Shown here: piece by piece, positions 41,301 through 50,847 of the stretch
Position numbering within the stretch: position 1 is the stretch's first letter
How the letters are laid out: the number at the start of each line of letters is the position of its first letter
DNA from: an uncultured Clostridia bacterium
GTDB taxonomy: Bacteria; Bacillota; Clostridia; Christensenellales; CAAEEZ01
Direction: 5' to 3'
DNA length: 64,000 bases
NCBI GenBank assembly: GCA_934365195.1
Contig: CAKRNA010000008.1
Location: 1 to 64,000, forward strand
Made by a program: the position numbers and the translations under genes
The notes under the pieces: generated by a model
What the model saw: the letters and a program-made list of their open reading frames with translations, nothing else
The model's database searches: none
Told to the model about the DNA's origin: nothing

Positions 41301-43978
41301 TTTTCTCCATCAAAAGCAAAGCCCTCTTTAAAGTTGACATCATAATTTCCAACGCCGTCATATTGAGCATAAGTGGTTTCTAACTGAGCCGTGCCCATTT
41401 TGTCCTTGTCCACGTCTAATATGCCCGTAAATTCATATTTTATCTCTGGCAAAATCTCCCCGTAAATCACGCTTATCGGGGTAATTTTAGCCTCTGCATT
41501 TTTCTTATTAACGGTTATTTCTCCCACTACGTAACTAATTTCATAGTTACTTGCAGATAGCCCTTTTCCTCTAACAAAATACGTTCCTACGTCAGAGCCT
41601 TCAACGTAATCGGTCACCTTTTCAAAAGTTCCCGTAATTACGCTCTCGTTCTCGCCGTAAACAAAGCCGTCTACCGTATAGGTTACATCTTTTAGGCTAT
41701 CGCCATAGGTAACTGAGGCCTGCTCGATAGTTACGGTTAAAGTAGACTTTATTATTTCAAAGTCAAGTACGCTAGTGTTAGCGCTAACACTCTCTAACCC
41801 TTCAATGCTTGCGGTAATTACTGCTTTTACTGTGTACGTGCCGCAATCTCTAACGCTTGGAGTAAAGTTGTACGTGCCTCTATTTTCGTCAAAACTTCCT
41901 GCCGTGCTGCCATTAACAAACCACTCAACGCCGTAGGCTATCCTCTCGTTAGCCTTTTCAAACGTTAATGTGTAGTTTGCTAGCGCCTCGCCATAAACAA
42001 ATTGCTTATCCTCTACGCTTGGGTTAAGTTCAACGTTTCTTATGCTGTCAATCTTCCATTTAACATTTACGGTTACGTCTTCGTCAGGCATTGTTTCGCC
42101 CTCAACAGTTGCGCCCGTATCCAAAACGTACTCAATGAACGTTAGCCCGTTTTCCTTAAGTTTTGTATCGGTAATTTCCGGCATAGATAACGATATTTCG
42201 CTATCGTACTCAACTCCTTCCACCCTATATTCTTTTTCAAACGACTTAATTATTATAGTATGCTTATTTATTTTATATGTTGCAGTATAAACATACTCAC
42301 CCGTTGCGGTTATCATCTCGCCACTAGGAATAAACCCTGTTTCGCCATATTTCCAGCCGATGAACGTGTAGCCGATTTTTTCCGCTACTGGTGGCGCAGT
42401 TATCTTAGTGCCGTACTCTGCCGATATTGTTGTGTTTCCATCTAATTCTATAAAGTTTCCTTCTTCGTCTTGGAATCCGATGGTGTAAGTATCCACGTTA
42501 AACTTCGCATTAACAACAAGGTTCTCTTTCACGCTTGTAAACTCTTTATCCCACCCTGCAAAAGTGTGCCCCTCTTTCGTTGGGTTTGCAGGAGCACTAG
42601 CGCTCTCTCCGTGCTTAACTTGTTGCGTTTTTAAAATCTCTTCACCGCTTTTGAAAGTCACTGTGTATACTTTGATTTCAAACTTCGCGTTTACGGTCAA
42701 ATTGCTGGTTACTACCTCAAACTCTTTGTCCCAGCCTACAAAATTGTAGCCCTCTTTCGTAGGGGTTGCAGGCGCAATAGCGCTCATGCCGTGCTCAACT
42801 TGTTGCACGTCCTTGCCGCCAACCTGTATTACCTTTCCGTCACCGTCCACGAACTTAACTTCGTACACGTTTATTTCGTATTTTCCATTAACAATCAAAT
42901 CGCACTTAACGTTGTCAAAACTTTGTTGCCAACTAAACGTGTACCCCTCTTTTTCAGGCATAGTTGGAGCAACAGCGCTCTTGCCGTACTCAACTTTTTG
43001 CACGTCCTTGCCGTTTACTTTAATTACGTTGCCATCTTCGTCCACAAATTTTACATCGAATACTTTGATTTCAAATTTTGCGTTTACGGTCAAATCGCTA
43101 GTTACTACATCAAACTCTTTATCCCAGCCTACAAAATTGTAGCCCTCTTTCGTAGGGTTTTCAGGCGCAACAGCGCCCTTGCCGTGCTCAACGACTTGCG
43201 TTTTAATAGTTTTTTCACCGTTTTTGAAAGTCACGGTGTATTCACTTATCTTATAGATTGCATTAGTTACAATATCACCCTTTACGTTTGTGATATCTTT
43301 ATCCCAACCAACAAAAGTGTAACCCTCTCTAATCGGAAGCACAGGGGCTACCGCATCTTCTCCGTAATTAACAGATTTTTTCTCGATTAGTTCGCCCTTT
43401 TCGTTTCTGAACTCTACTTCGTAAACTATTATGTTAAACTTCGCCTTAACAATAAGGTTCTCTTTCACGCTTGCAAAGTCTTTATCCCAGCCTGCAAAAG
43501 TGTGTCCCTCTTTTGTAGGGTTTTCAGGCGCAACAGCGCTCTCGCCATAAAATACTGTTTGCTCGGTTTTTCCGTCCACCTTAATAGGATTGCCGTTTTC
43601 GTCCTGAAAGGCAACTACGAAACTCTTTCTTACAAGTTCAAATTTTGCATACAAAGACAAGTTTTCATTTTTATCAATTTTGTGATAATCGAAAATAGTG
43701 CCATCACTAAAATACCAGCCTAAAAACTTGTAAGTTTTTCCCTCTTCCTCACAATTTTTAGTTGGATCAGTCGGCATATAACCTTCAAAATCGAATTTTT
43801 CGCTATCCACCTTTAAAGTGGACACAGGCGCAGCATCGTTTTCGTCCAAGTAGAATTTGATTTCATACTTTTTAAAAACGCCAAAATTACCAACCTTACA
43901 GGCGGTAAGCATCATCAATGCAATGATTAAAACAGCAACAACGGTCATTACTTTTTTAACGTGTACATTTCTTTTCAT
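38366..43978 (-). CDS. Giant surface lipoprotein, InlB and MBG repeats
   Basis: 1870 residues. A lipoprotein signal with lipobox LTAC (Cys27). About eight InlB/Listeria-Bacteroides repeats follow to about residue 630 (each with GYxFxGWDKEF or a variant), then MBG-type Ig repeats (VTYGDSLKDVTYTVDGF and similar). A C-terminal region of short glycine/asparagine-rich strands looks like a beta-helix. No LPXTG or membrane anchor at the C-terminus, so attachment is by the N-terminal lipid. First gene of the operon with the ABC exporter and the surface protein at 32909. Likely an adhesin or host/glycan-binding stalk; the repeats make it prone to length change. Confidence 0.85.
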   Translation of the reverse strand: MKRNVHVKKVMTVVAVLIIALMMLTACKVGNFGVFKKYEIKFYLDENDAAPVSTLKVDSEKFDFEGYMPTDPTKNCEEEGKTYKFLGWYFSDGTIFDYHKIDKNENLSLYAKFELVRKSFVVAFQDENGNPIKVDGKTEQTVFYGESAVAPENPTKEGHTFAGWDKDFASVKENLIVKAKFNIIVYEVEFRNEKGELIEKKSVNYGEDAVAPVLPIREGYTFVGWDKDITNVKGDIVTNAIYKISEYTVTFKNGEKTIKTQVVEHGKGAVAPENPTKEGYNFVGWDKEFDVVTSDLTVNAKFEIKVFDVKFVDEDGNVIKVNGKDVQKVEYGKSAVAPTMPEKEGYTFSWQQSFDNVKCDLIVNGKYEINVYEVKFVDGDGKVIQVGGKDVQQVEHGMSAIAPATPTKEGYNFVGWDKEFEVVTSNLTVNAKFEIKVYTVTFKSGEEILKTQQVKHGESASAPANPTKEGHTFAGWDKEFTSVKENLVVNAKFNVDTYTIGFQDEEGNFIELDGNTTISAEYGTKITAPPVAEKIGYTFIGWKYGETGFIPSGEMITATGEYVYTATYKINKHTIIIKSFEKEYRVEGVEYDSEISLSMPEITDTKLKENGLTFIEYVLDTGATVEGETMPDEDVTVNVKWKIDSIRNVELNPSVEDKQFVYGEALANYTLTFEKANERIAYGVEWFVNGSTAGSFDENRGTYNFTPSVRDCGTYTVKAVITASIEGLESVSANTSVLDFEIIKSTLTVTIEQASVTYGDSLKDVTYTVDGFVYGENESVITGTFEKVTDYVEGSDVGTYFVRGKGLSASNYEISYVVGEITVNKKNAEAKITPISVIYGEILPEIKYEFTGILDVDKDKMGTAQLETTYAQYDGVGNYDVNFKEGFAFDGEKANNYEITLVNSTVTVGKLPVSAYINNVADVVYLSKTPTFSISCDGLINGDTTQSLGKVKYDTTYTETSDVGKYEVSAEFVTDSKNYYPTISNSVSFNVTAKEVWFRGNFIKDNSSDNTLWSAELNGHIDGLPSGFAISGIIKANTNETGEYVLNGDLNDNFTVEGYEVTKDAESKTKNFALKFDFTLAIDKFVSVKINTFVGDYDGTEHGGEVVVTSDEVTDIIVEYLNGETWTTVAPKFVNTGEYVVKYRLMKDGTEMQSNTFKVVIRKIDNDFSFTQNSYTYNGQEQFIEGTVSAKELGNVRYENNSFVNVPDGSKMTITVICEETTNYEETAKTFEVVINKANYEGVTLDKFFVKVEPNKTLADSTSPKYVTFKNPSYVPRLGEQTVEVVYLADERNYNPLDTTLTVVGEKTNIEIVANDVEMNFNGKISSDDVQIAVSYKKNGAPIEYAGLSITRTRVDINVGSTYVVTLTLNDNEWYKAEAKHVAIKVKSVKYGAALYTIEDALAKSTATTKKPSVSNYLVITANTSFASSDVRIKRPDLFNGADCYKLAQNEYLLVPYDNTYEIRANVVEDVLSPTSKDAAYVTLTVPSGVNFVTEGHILVNAVRAGGAGVSGNPSGNKYGAIKIERDANITVNGGVFESLGFVHGEGKLVANSGNVYEAMAVLNFKGGSVTYAIYGDIFPINQFTLANITVDTEINRGVNYFAKAYVYASAEAQSDIKFIGTTKNEFIQINSGKVIKTFDEKTGKMILNLYGDVTLNNISLTIKVFISITASTNNKQVPLSGYIDVVAKTGSTVNVGIGVKLLPGSKFIVEKGATLNLNNGGNMFVYSLDEYLTMNKSTNPRGTAVYDGFQDGAWDYPTDSQSAWFRNITRSFNKYTPAELVVEGTLNLNAGSSFAGKITARDGGKVVINSAAKITYSIKEDFTKSEGAFKTKANYFTSTGYACGMVDGVLTKFSAGTTYVATNDGWGIG

Positions 43979-44841
43979 TTTTTACTTCCTATTTTCCTTG
44001 CTTTTATATGCATTTTTTTTACCAAATTATTCTAAAACAACTTTTTTTTGAACAAAAAATACGAACTACGTCATTCCCCGTAATTAAAAAATTGAAAATT
44101 TTAGACACGACTGATGAAAAATTTTTAAAAAATTAAATTTTTCGACTGTTTTTTTAATGTTTTAACGTTAGCCGTATTTGTTTTTTTACAAAAAAGGCTC
44201 TTTTATTAAGTTTTTCTATGTTTTTTATACATTTGTTTATAAAATATGTACCTATAAGGCGTAGACACTATACTACTTAAAATAGGATTTGTCAACACAT
44301 TTAATTGTATCTATATAATTAAACAATATTATTAACATAATAGTAAATAGCCACCTGTACCGCTAATGATACAAGTGGCTTAATTACCCCCTATTTTTCG
44401 ACAAAATTTTCAAAAAATTCTCTCTTTTTTTCAAAAATTTTTATAAATTGTTTGAATAACGTAAACTATTTTCAAAAATCTTTCCAAAGCCGCTTTTTGC
44501 TAAAAACAAAAAAGCGCAACAAAAATCATCGTGTTTTTATTACGCTAAAAAATCTTATTCATAGGCGACTTCCTCCCGTCCGTTAGTAAGTTAGTTCGTT
44601 GGTCTAGTCCTTTTTTACCTCTTTTAATACGTGCTACTTAAAAGTTTAGCAAGCATCAACTTTTATCTTTATGTTTATATTATATCATGTTTTAAAGGCG
44701 TTTTCAATAATTGCACAAATTATCATATATTGCGTTTTTTGTTTTTTAATTAGCCTTAAAATTTACAGAAAAAAGGAGCAAGTCAAAAATCCGACTTGCC
44801 CTAATTTAATATCATTAGTTTTATCAAATTTCAAACAAATT
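43979..44841. other. 860-bp intergenic region
   Basis: Very AT-rich. It contains the promoter for the giant lipoprotein operon (44267-44295), an isolated hairpin (TAGCCACcTGTA with TACAaGTGGCTTA, 44348-44382) and no supported gene. The 44400-44660 part shows no clear feature; a 29-codon leftward frame there is too weak to call. Confidence 0.6.
44267..44295 (-). promoter_or_regulatory. Promoter of the giant lipoprotein-ABC operon
   Basis: Leftward TTGACA (complement of 44290-44295), 17-bp spacer, TATAGT (complement of 44267-44272). It gives an untranslated leader of about 280 nt before 43978, in which I see no recognised riboswitch. Confidence 0.75.
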
Positions 44842-45990
44842 CTAGAACGCTTTTTTGTAAAGAGCAAGAATATCCGCCTCGGTAATTTCCCTTGGATTTC
44901 CTCCCGTACAAACGTCGTTAAATGCGTCTTTTGATAGTTGTTCAAGTGCATTTTCGGGGATATTTATCTCTCTAAGCGTTTGTGGTATGCCAAGGTCAAG
45001 CGACAATTTCCTTACTGCTTGAACACCAAGTTTAGCGCCTTCCTCTTTGGTTAATCCCTCTACTTTTTCCCCCATAGACTTTGCAATATTACAGTATTTT
45101 TCAACGCAAGCAGGCATATTGTACTCCATTACAATAGGTAAAAGTAGTGCGTTTGCCACGCCGTGCGGAATATCAAATCTTGCGCCAAGTGGGTGCGCCA
45201 TTGAGTGCACACAGCCAAGTCCGACGTTAGAAAAAGCCATACCTGCCACGTATTGAGCAAGCGCCATATTTTCCCTTGCCACTTTGTCTTTGCCGTTAAA
45301 AGTTGCTTCACGAAGGTTTTGAGATATTAGTTCGATAGCCTTTAACTCAAACATATCTGATAACTCCCACGCCCCTTTGGTGATGTAACCCTCGATAGCG
45401 TGAGTAAGAGCGTCCATACCCGTCGATGCGGTTAAGCCCTTTGGCATAGACTCCATAAGTTCAGCGTCGATTATTGCCAAAATAGGTATATCGTGCGGAT
45501 CTACGCACACCATTTTTCTGCCCGTTTCCTCGTCGATAATTACGTAGTTAATGGTAACCTCTGCGGCCGTTCCTGCGGTTGTCGGAAGCGCTATAATCGG
45601 CACGCACTTGTTCTTTGTAGGCGCTACTCCCTCAAGCGACGTAACGTCGGCAAATTCAGGGTTGTTTGCCACAATTCCTATGCCCTTTGAGGTATCTATT
45701 GCACTACCGCCGCCTATTGCGATGATAAAATCCGCTCCGGACTTTTCAAAAGCCTTTACGCCGTCCTTTACGTTAGTAACGGTTGGGTTTGCCTTAAAAT
45801 CCACGAACGTTTCGTAAGGGAAGCCCTCTAAGGAAGAAGTAACCATATCCGTTACACCAAATTTTACAAGGTCTTTATCGGCCACAATAAACGCCTTTTT
45901 AAAGCCACGAGCCTTAATTTCGCCAAGTAGTTCGCTCCTTGAACCCGCACCAAAATACGAAGTTTCGTTTAGGATAAATCTGTTTGCCAT
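44842..45990 (-). CDS. fucO: Lactaldehyde reductase / Fe-dependent alcohol dehydrogenase
   Basis: 382 residues, full length for FucO. It shares long conserved strings with E. coli FucO: MANRFILNE, GADFIIAIGGGSAIDT, LPTTAGTAAEVTINYVI, CVDPHDIP, DALTHAIEGYITKGAW, FSNVGLGCVHSMAHPLGA, DVCTGGNPRE. The metal ligands Asp and three His are in DALTHAIEG, HSMAHPLGA and PHGVANA. It reduces L-lactaldehyde to 1,2-propanediol with NADH during fucose or rhamnose fermentation; related enzymes act on other small alcohols. It is a single-gene unit with its own sigma-A promoter, with no fucose genes next to it. Confidence 0.9.
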   Translation of the reverse strand: MANRFILNETSYFGAGSRSELLGEIKARGFKKAFIVADKDLVKFGVTDMVTSSLEGFPYETFVDFKANPTVTNVKDGVKAFEKSGADFIIAIGGGSAIDTSKGIGIVANNPEFADVTSLEGVAPTKNKCVPIIALPTTAGTAAEVTINYVIIDEETGRKMVCVDPHDIPILAIIDAELMESMPKGLTASTGMDALTHAIEGYITKGAWELSDMFELKAIELISQNLREATFNGKDKVARENMALAQYVAGMAFSNVGLGCVHSMAHPLGARFDIPHGVANALLLPIVMEYNMPACVEKYCNIAKSMGEKVEGLTKEEGAKLGVQAVRKLSLDLGIPQTLREINIPENALEQLSKDAFNDVCTGGNPREITEADILALYKKAF

Positions 45991-46022
45991 AATATTATCT
46001 CCTTATAATTTAGTACAGTTTT

Positions 46023-46051
46023 ATTATATTATTCCATAATCACGTTGTCAA
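46023..46051 (-). promoter_or_regulatory. fucO promoter
   Basis: Leftward TTGACA (complement of 46046-46051), 17-bp spacer, TATAAT (complement of 46023-46028); short leader with AAGGAG before the ATG. No other feature between it and the terminator at 46250. Confidence 0.85.
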
Positions 46052-46249
46052 TACTACCTCGTTTTTCCGCCCGAAATCCCCGCAAAAAATATAGCCTTAT
46101 ATTTTCCATACGAACAAAAATAGTTTGCATAAATATCGCCTATAATAACATAATCAAGGCTTTATAACACATTTTTGACACATAAAGTGCATTTTTACAC
46201 AATACTCCCACATTATATTTTTAACGATAGAGAAAATATATAATAAAAT

Positions 46250-46271
46250 AAGGCTACCAAACGGTAGCCTT
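46250..46271 (-). terminator. Terminator of the helicase-nuclease gene
   Basis: AAGGCTACC-AAAC-GGTAGCCTT with flanking A and T runs, 20 bases after the stop at 46291. Confidence 0.85.
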
Positions 46272-46290
46272 TTAAAATAAATCTAATTTA

Positions 46291-49200
46291 CTATTTAAGC
46301 GTGATTAGGTTGCCTTTTTCAGACACTTTGCCCGCCTTTTTCAAAAGTTGCAAAGCCTTTTCCAGTTGCATAGTAACCACGTCGCCTGCCCTTGAGTAGC
46401 CAAGGTTTTGCGCAATGTTTTTGAATAAATCGTCCTTAGTAACTTCGATATTTTGCTTTACAACCATCTCGATGCCTGCTGCAAGTTCCTCAGGAGCGAT
46501 ATACCTAATATCCCGTTGCTCGCCCTTTTTAGGCACTCTTAGTTCGAAAGTACCTTGGCTGGTTTTGTAGATAAATCCGCCTTTTCTAGTGATGCCTTTT
46601 ATCTTGCCTAGGCTTTCGTTAAAGGAATCTTTCACCGCTTTTGTTACAAAAGTTTTATCAAACAACACGGCTGTGCGCTTCATTATCCACTCCTCGCTGA
46701 CAGGGGCTTCTTTTATAATGATTTTGCAAATTAGGTTGCTATATTTCCCGTCGTAAGTGGCTTTGTTTATCGGCTCTTGCTCGTACTCTTTGTAGATAAT
46801 CAAGGTGTTTTGAGTAGGCTTTTGGCTAGCGTTTTTGTTTTCACCCTTAGCACCGTCTTTTAAGCCCATCTTTGTTACGGCGTCTTTAGTAACGGTTAAT
46901 AGCCTTCTCTTTTCCACCTTGTTGTTTCTAAACCAGTCGGTAGACCACACTCTGTAATATTGCCAGCCCAGTTTTTCCAAAACGGACTCACGCAGCCTAT
47001 CCCTATCCCTCGTAGACTTGCTTTGAAGGTAGGTTTGCCCGTCGCACTCAATGGCAAGCACGTACTTATTCAAAGTTGGGTGCTTAACCGCTAAGTCTAT
47101 CTTGTAACTAGAACTACCCACGTTCTTTTCCACAACGTAGCCTGCCGACGTCAAGAAATCGTAAATCTCGCTGACGATTGCGCTATCTCTAACAGGCGAT
47201 TTCCTTTGCCTTACGTTACGCTCTAATGCTACCGCTTTATTTTCGGCGTAGTCTAGGTATTCTCTAAGCAGCCTTGCCCCCTCTGCAGCGGTTTTGTTTA
47301 GGTCTATATCGTAATATTTAATAGACGCCACCAGTTTTACGTTGTACTTTGCCCTAGTTACCGCCACGTTCAGTCTTCTTTCGCCGCCCACTCTATTTAA
47401 CGGACCGAAGTTGTGGAAGAACTTGCCCGAATTATCCCTTGCGTAGCCCACGCTGAAAATTATCGTGTCCCTCTCGTCACCTTGAACGGTTTCTAGATTT
47501 TTAACGAAGAACGGCTCTTTTTGGTTTTGGTCAAACAGTTTGTCAAGCAACTTGTTTTCGTCACGCTTTCTTGCGATTATGCGCTCGATAACCTCCTGTT
47601 GCGACTGGCTGAACGCTACTACGCCCAGCGACCTATTAGGGAATTTTCTAAGGTCGTCTATTACCATATTCGCCACTTGCTCCGCCTCGATTAAGTTGGT
47701 TTTCGTCTTTCTATCGAATACGCCGCCCTGCACGTAGTAAAAATCTACGCCGAAGTTTTTGTTCTTTTTAAGTGCAGACGGGAAAGTAACGAGTTCGCCG
47801 TTGTAGTAATTCTTGTTTGAAAAGGCAATCAAATCCTCCGTTTTGCTGCGGTAATGCCACTTCAAACGGTTTTGCGAAAACGCCGTGGTGCACAAGTCCA
47901 AAATAGACTCGAAGTCCTCTACGTCCTCGTTGTAGTCCTCCTCGCTAAAATCCTCCTCGCCGATTGATGCGGTAAAGAAATTGCTTGGCGGCATTTGTTT
48001 GCTATCGCCAACGACTATCACTTGTTTTGCCCTGTATATTGCCCCCAAAGCGTCCTCAGGGAAGATTTGCGACGCCTCGTCGAATATTACAAGGTCAAAC
48101 TCTATATCGGTATCTAAAAAAGTGCTTACGCTAAGCGGCGACATCAAAAAGCACGGTTTTAAAGTAAGGATAAGTTCAGGTATCCTACTTAATAGCATTC
48201 TTACTGGCATTTGTTTGCGTTGTTTTTCCTGCTCACGAACAAGCACCGCAACCTGACTACCCGGCGCCATTGCCTCTACGTTAGGGCGCATTGCGGATAG
48301 TTTTGCGTTGATTTGCGCTTTGGAAATCTCGAAAGTAAGTTCGTCCTTATCCTTGAATAGTTTTACGCATTTATCGTGCGACACCCTATCAAGTTCGCTT
48401 AAAACCTCGCTTTCAGAGAAGATTTGGTATGCCCATTGCTTGTAGAAAAGCAATGCGTACAGGCTTGGCATAGTCTCCGCTTTTACGTTCTTTTCCCTTG
48501 CCGTATCGATAAAGGTAAGCACGTCTAACTGCTTTGCCTCCTCTAACAACTTGTAGAAAAGCACCCAGTTTTCCAACTCGCCTATATTACCACTACACCT
48601 AGACAGTTTTTCAATCACCTTTTCAAGATATTCTACTTTTAGGTTGAAAATCGCCTTGTCAAAGCACTCCTCCAAAAACTCGAAGTGTTGCATATTCAGG
48701 TTTAGCACCTTGCCAAGTTTCGTGGACCAAATAGCCATACTGTATTTTAGTTCGTCAAACTCACCCTCGGCAAAGTTTGAAAGCGGCGATAGGTCTATGC
48801 CTTGGCTGTAAAAATTCTTAATATCATTGCCTTTTTTGATTGCGTAATCAAAATCGGTTTGGTAGCCCTTATAGAACTCGCCCAAAATATCCTTGATAAA
48901 GCCCTCTTTTTCCTTATATTTTGCCTCAAGCCCTTGCATTTCCTTTAACTTTTCAAGGTAGTAAACGGTGTGCTTGTAGTTTAATTTTTTGTCCGGTTTT
49001 AAACATAGGATTATGTCGGTTTTATCCTTGTTGTATCCACGCTTCAAGTCCCTAAACACGTCGCCGTATAGGTTGACGTACCTTGCGTACAAGTTGTTGC
49101 CGTCCAACTTGTAGATATTCTCGTCAAACTGCTCGTCCAGTTCGCCTTTTAGCGCCAAAATCTTACCGGCAAGTTCCTTGCACTCGGCGGTATCAACTAT

Positions 49201-50847
49201 AAACCTATCCAGTTCCTTTTTGGAGAAAATGGTAGGCGACAAGAATTTCATATTGCTAACAAGCGCAAACAACTTCCTAAGTAGTTCCAGCCCTCTCACG
49301 TTCAAAATTTGAAGAGGAACGGCGGAGGTTATCTCCTTTCTTACTTTTCTTAGGTCGGTTAGTGCGCCTAGCGCCGATATTAAATGTTGTTTTAGGGTGA
49401 TTTGGTGGGTGTACGACGTGTCCGTATCGATATAGCCGTACCACTCGTTTTTCTTGTAGTTTACGCCTATCGACTTGGTGTACTCCACGTACCTTTCAAT
49501 AAGGGCAACCGACCTAGTTAGGTGGTCCATACCCTTGTTTTCTATATTCTTTACGATAAATTCAATCTCTTTTACGTTGTCAAGCCCTGCCACCTCGCAA
49601 AAAACTCTAAACGGCGAAACCTCGATAGTTGGCGTGGTTTCGTGAAGTTTGGTAGCGTACTCGTCCAATTTTTCCTTAACGGTGTTTAGGGTGGTAAGTT
49701 CCTCAAGCGCCTTTACGGGAACGGTGGTTTTAGGCTTGTTTAGTATCCTATTAAGTTCTGCTATAACTTCCTTTTTATTCGTCTTATAACTGTGCAGTTC
49801 AAGGCAGAAGTCGTCAAGTTCCGCTTTTTTAAGGTTGTTGTAAACCACGTTTAAAGCGGCAAGTTTTTCGCTTACGAACAATATCTTTTTGCCGTCGTAC
49901 AAGCACTCTGCGATTATATTTGTTATCGTTTGGCTTTTTCCTGTTCCCGGCGGGCCTTGTAAAACGAAACTCAGCCCTTGCTTTGCCATTTTGATAGCGT
50001 CTATTTGGCTGGAATCGGCGTCAACCACGTTGTGAAGTACAAGGTCGCTATTTTTAACCTCCTCAGCCATAGCGATATTTTCCTTTTCGTTCACTTGCCT
50101 TTCGCCAAGCAACGTTAGTACGTTTTTGTTTTGCAAAATGTGGTCGGCGTTGTTTTTAATATCGAGGTACATATTCATTTTCAAGAACGAAAACAAACCT
50201 ATCCTCATTTCCTTAGTGGTTTTCCAGCCAAGCACAGCCACGGTTTTTGCAACTTTTACAAGGTATTCTTCAAGGTCCTCCCCGTCCTCTAAAACGGGCA
50301 ACTTGATATTTTTTTCAACGGCAAGTTTGTAACAAAGCGTAGGGTTGATTATCACCTCGTCCTCGTACTGCTCTATTACGGTAGGCGCACTTATGCTCTC
50401 CTTTTTTATCGTGATAGGCACTAAAATTAGCGGCGCTTTGTAGTAAGAGTTATTTCCCTCTTCCTTCCACCAAACGAAACCGACAGCCAAATACAAAACG
50501 TTGATACCCCTTTCAAGTATCGTTTCTTTTGCCTTTTTGTCTATGGCTTTAAGCACCTTATCGGTAGGAGTGTACCTATTAAGCAAGGCGATTTGATTAG
50601 CCTTTAAATCGGTAAGATTAGCGGCAATATCCCTAGTAATAGCCTTTTCAAGATGCTTTTTTTGAACGATATCGTCTATATCCACCACGTTAAGCGACGG
50701 TTTTTCGCCTGTAAAAACAGAATACACCGTTTGCACGTTTGGAAAAACCACCTCCAAAGTGTTCACCTTAGAGTCCTTGTAGTTTATAAGTTTATTCCTT
50801 TTGCCAAGGTCTAATAATCTATCTTCCCATTTATCTAATTTCGCCAT
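46291..50847 (-). CDS. DUF4011-type superfamily 1 helicase with nuclease domain
   Basis: 1518 residues from the ATG at 50847 (CGGAGATAGTA upstream; a start six codons earlier is less good). The N-terminus WEDRLLDLGKRNKLINY is typical of DUF4011. Walker A LQGPPGTGKSQT lies near 298, Walker B FDLVIFDEASQIFPED near 930, and the helicase part ends in GERRLNVAVTRAK. Next comes a Vsr/MTES-like nuclease domain (DLAV...LAIECDGQTYLQSKSTRDRDRLRE; the IDL, ECDG and trailing Arg are the core) and a C-terminal DUF3320-like winged-helix tail. Family members occur in DNA repair and phage-defence settings. It is not part of the element at 19679-32800. Stands alone in the chromosome. Confidence 0.87.
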   Translation of the reverse strand: MAKLDKWEDRLLDLGKRNKLINYKDSKVNTLEVVFPNVQTVYSVFTGEKPSLNVVDIDDIVQKKHLEKAITRDIAANLTDLKANQIALLNRYTPTDKVLKAIDKKAKETILERGINVLYLAVGFVWWKEEGNNSYYKAPLILVPITIKKESISAPTVIEQYEDEVIINPTLCYKLAVEKNIKLPVLEDGEDLEEYLVKVAKTVAVLGWKTTKEMRIGLFSFLKMNMYLDIKNNADHILQNKNVLTLLGERQVNEKENIAMAEEVKNSDLVLHNVVDADSSQIDAIKMAKQGLSFVLQGPPGTGKSQTITNIIAECLYDGKKILFVSEKLAALNVVYNNLKKAELDDFCLELHSYKTNKKEVIAELNRILNKPKTTVPVKALEELTTLNTVKEKLDEYATKLHETTPTIEVSPFRVFCEVAGLDNVKEIEFIVKNIENKGMDHLTRSVALIERYVEYTKSIGVNYKKNEWYGYIDTDTSYTHQITLKQHLISALGALTDLRKVRKEITSAVPLQILNVRGLELLRKLFALVSNMKFLSPTIFSKKELDRFIVDTAECKELAGKILALKGELDEQFDENIYKLDGNNLYARYVNLYGDVFRDLKRGYNKDKTDIILCLKPDKKLNYKHTVYYLEKLKEMQGLEAKYKEKEGFIKDILGEFYKGYQTDFDYAIKKGNDIKNFYSQGIDLSPLSNFAEGEFDELKYSMAIWSTKLGKVLNLNMQHFEFLEECFDKAIFNLKVEYLEKVIEKLSRCSGNIGELENWVLFYKLLEEAKQLDVLTFIDTAREKNVKAETMPSLYALLFYKQWAYQIFSESEVLSELDRVSHDKCVKLFKDKDELTFEISKAQINAKLSAMRPNVEAMAPGSQVAVLVREQEKQRKQMPVRMLLSRIPELILTLKPCFLMSPLSVSTFLDTDIEFDLVIFDEASQIFPEDALGAIYRAKQVIVVGDSKQMPPSNFFTASIGEEDFSEEDYNEDVEDFESILDLCTTAFSQNRLKWHYRSKTEDLIAFSNKNYYNGELVTFPSALKKNKNFGVDFYYVQGGVFDRKTKTNLIEAEQVANMVIDDLRKFPNRSLGVVAFSQSQQEVIERIIARKRDENKLLDKLFDQNQKEPFFVKNLETVQGDERDTIIFSVGYARDNSGKFFHNFGPLNRVGGERRLNVAVTRAKYNVKLVASIKYYDIDLNKTAAEGARLLREYLDYAENKAVALERNVRQRKSPVRDSAIVSEIYDFLTSAGYVVEKNVGSSSYKIDLAVKHPTLNKYVLAIECDGQTYLQSKSTRDRDRLRESVLEKLGWQYYRVWSTDWFRNNKVEKRRLLTVTKDAVTKMGLKDGAKGENKNASQKPTQNTLIIYKEYEQEPINKATYDGKYSNLICKIIIKEAPVSEEWIMKRTAVLFDKTFVTKAVKDSFNESLGKIKGITRKGGFIYKTSQGTFELRVPKKGEQRDIRYIAPEELAAGIEMVVKQNIEVTKDDLFKNIAQNLGYSRAGDVVTMQLEKALQLLKKAGKVSEKGNLITLK

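Noticed and set aside
44430..44560. 29-codon leftward frame in the intergenic region upstream of the giant lipoprotein gene
   Set aside because: No ribosome-binding site, very AT-rich and low-complexity; not enough to call a gene.
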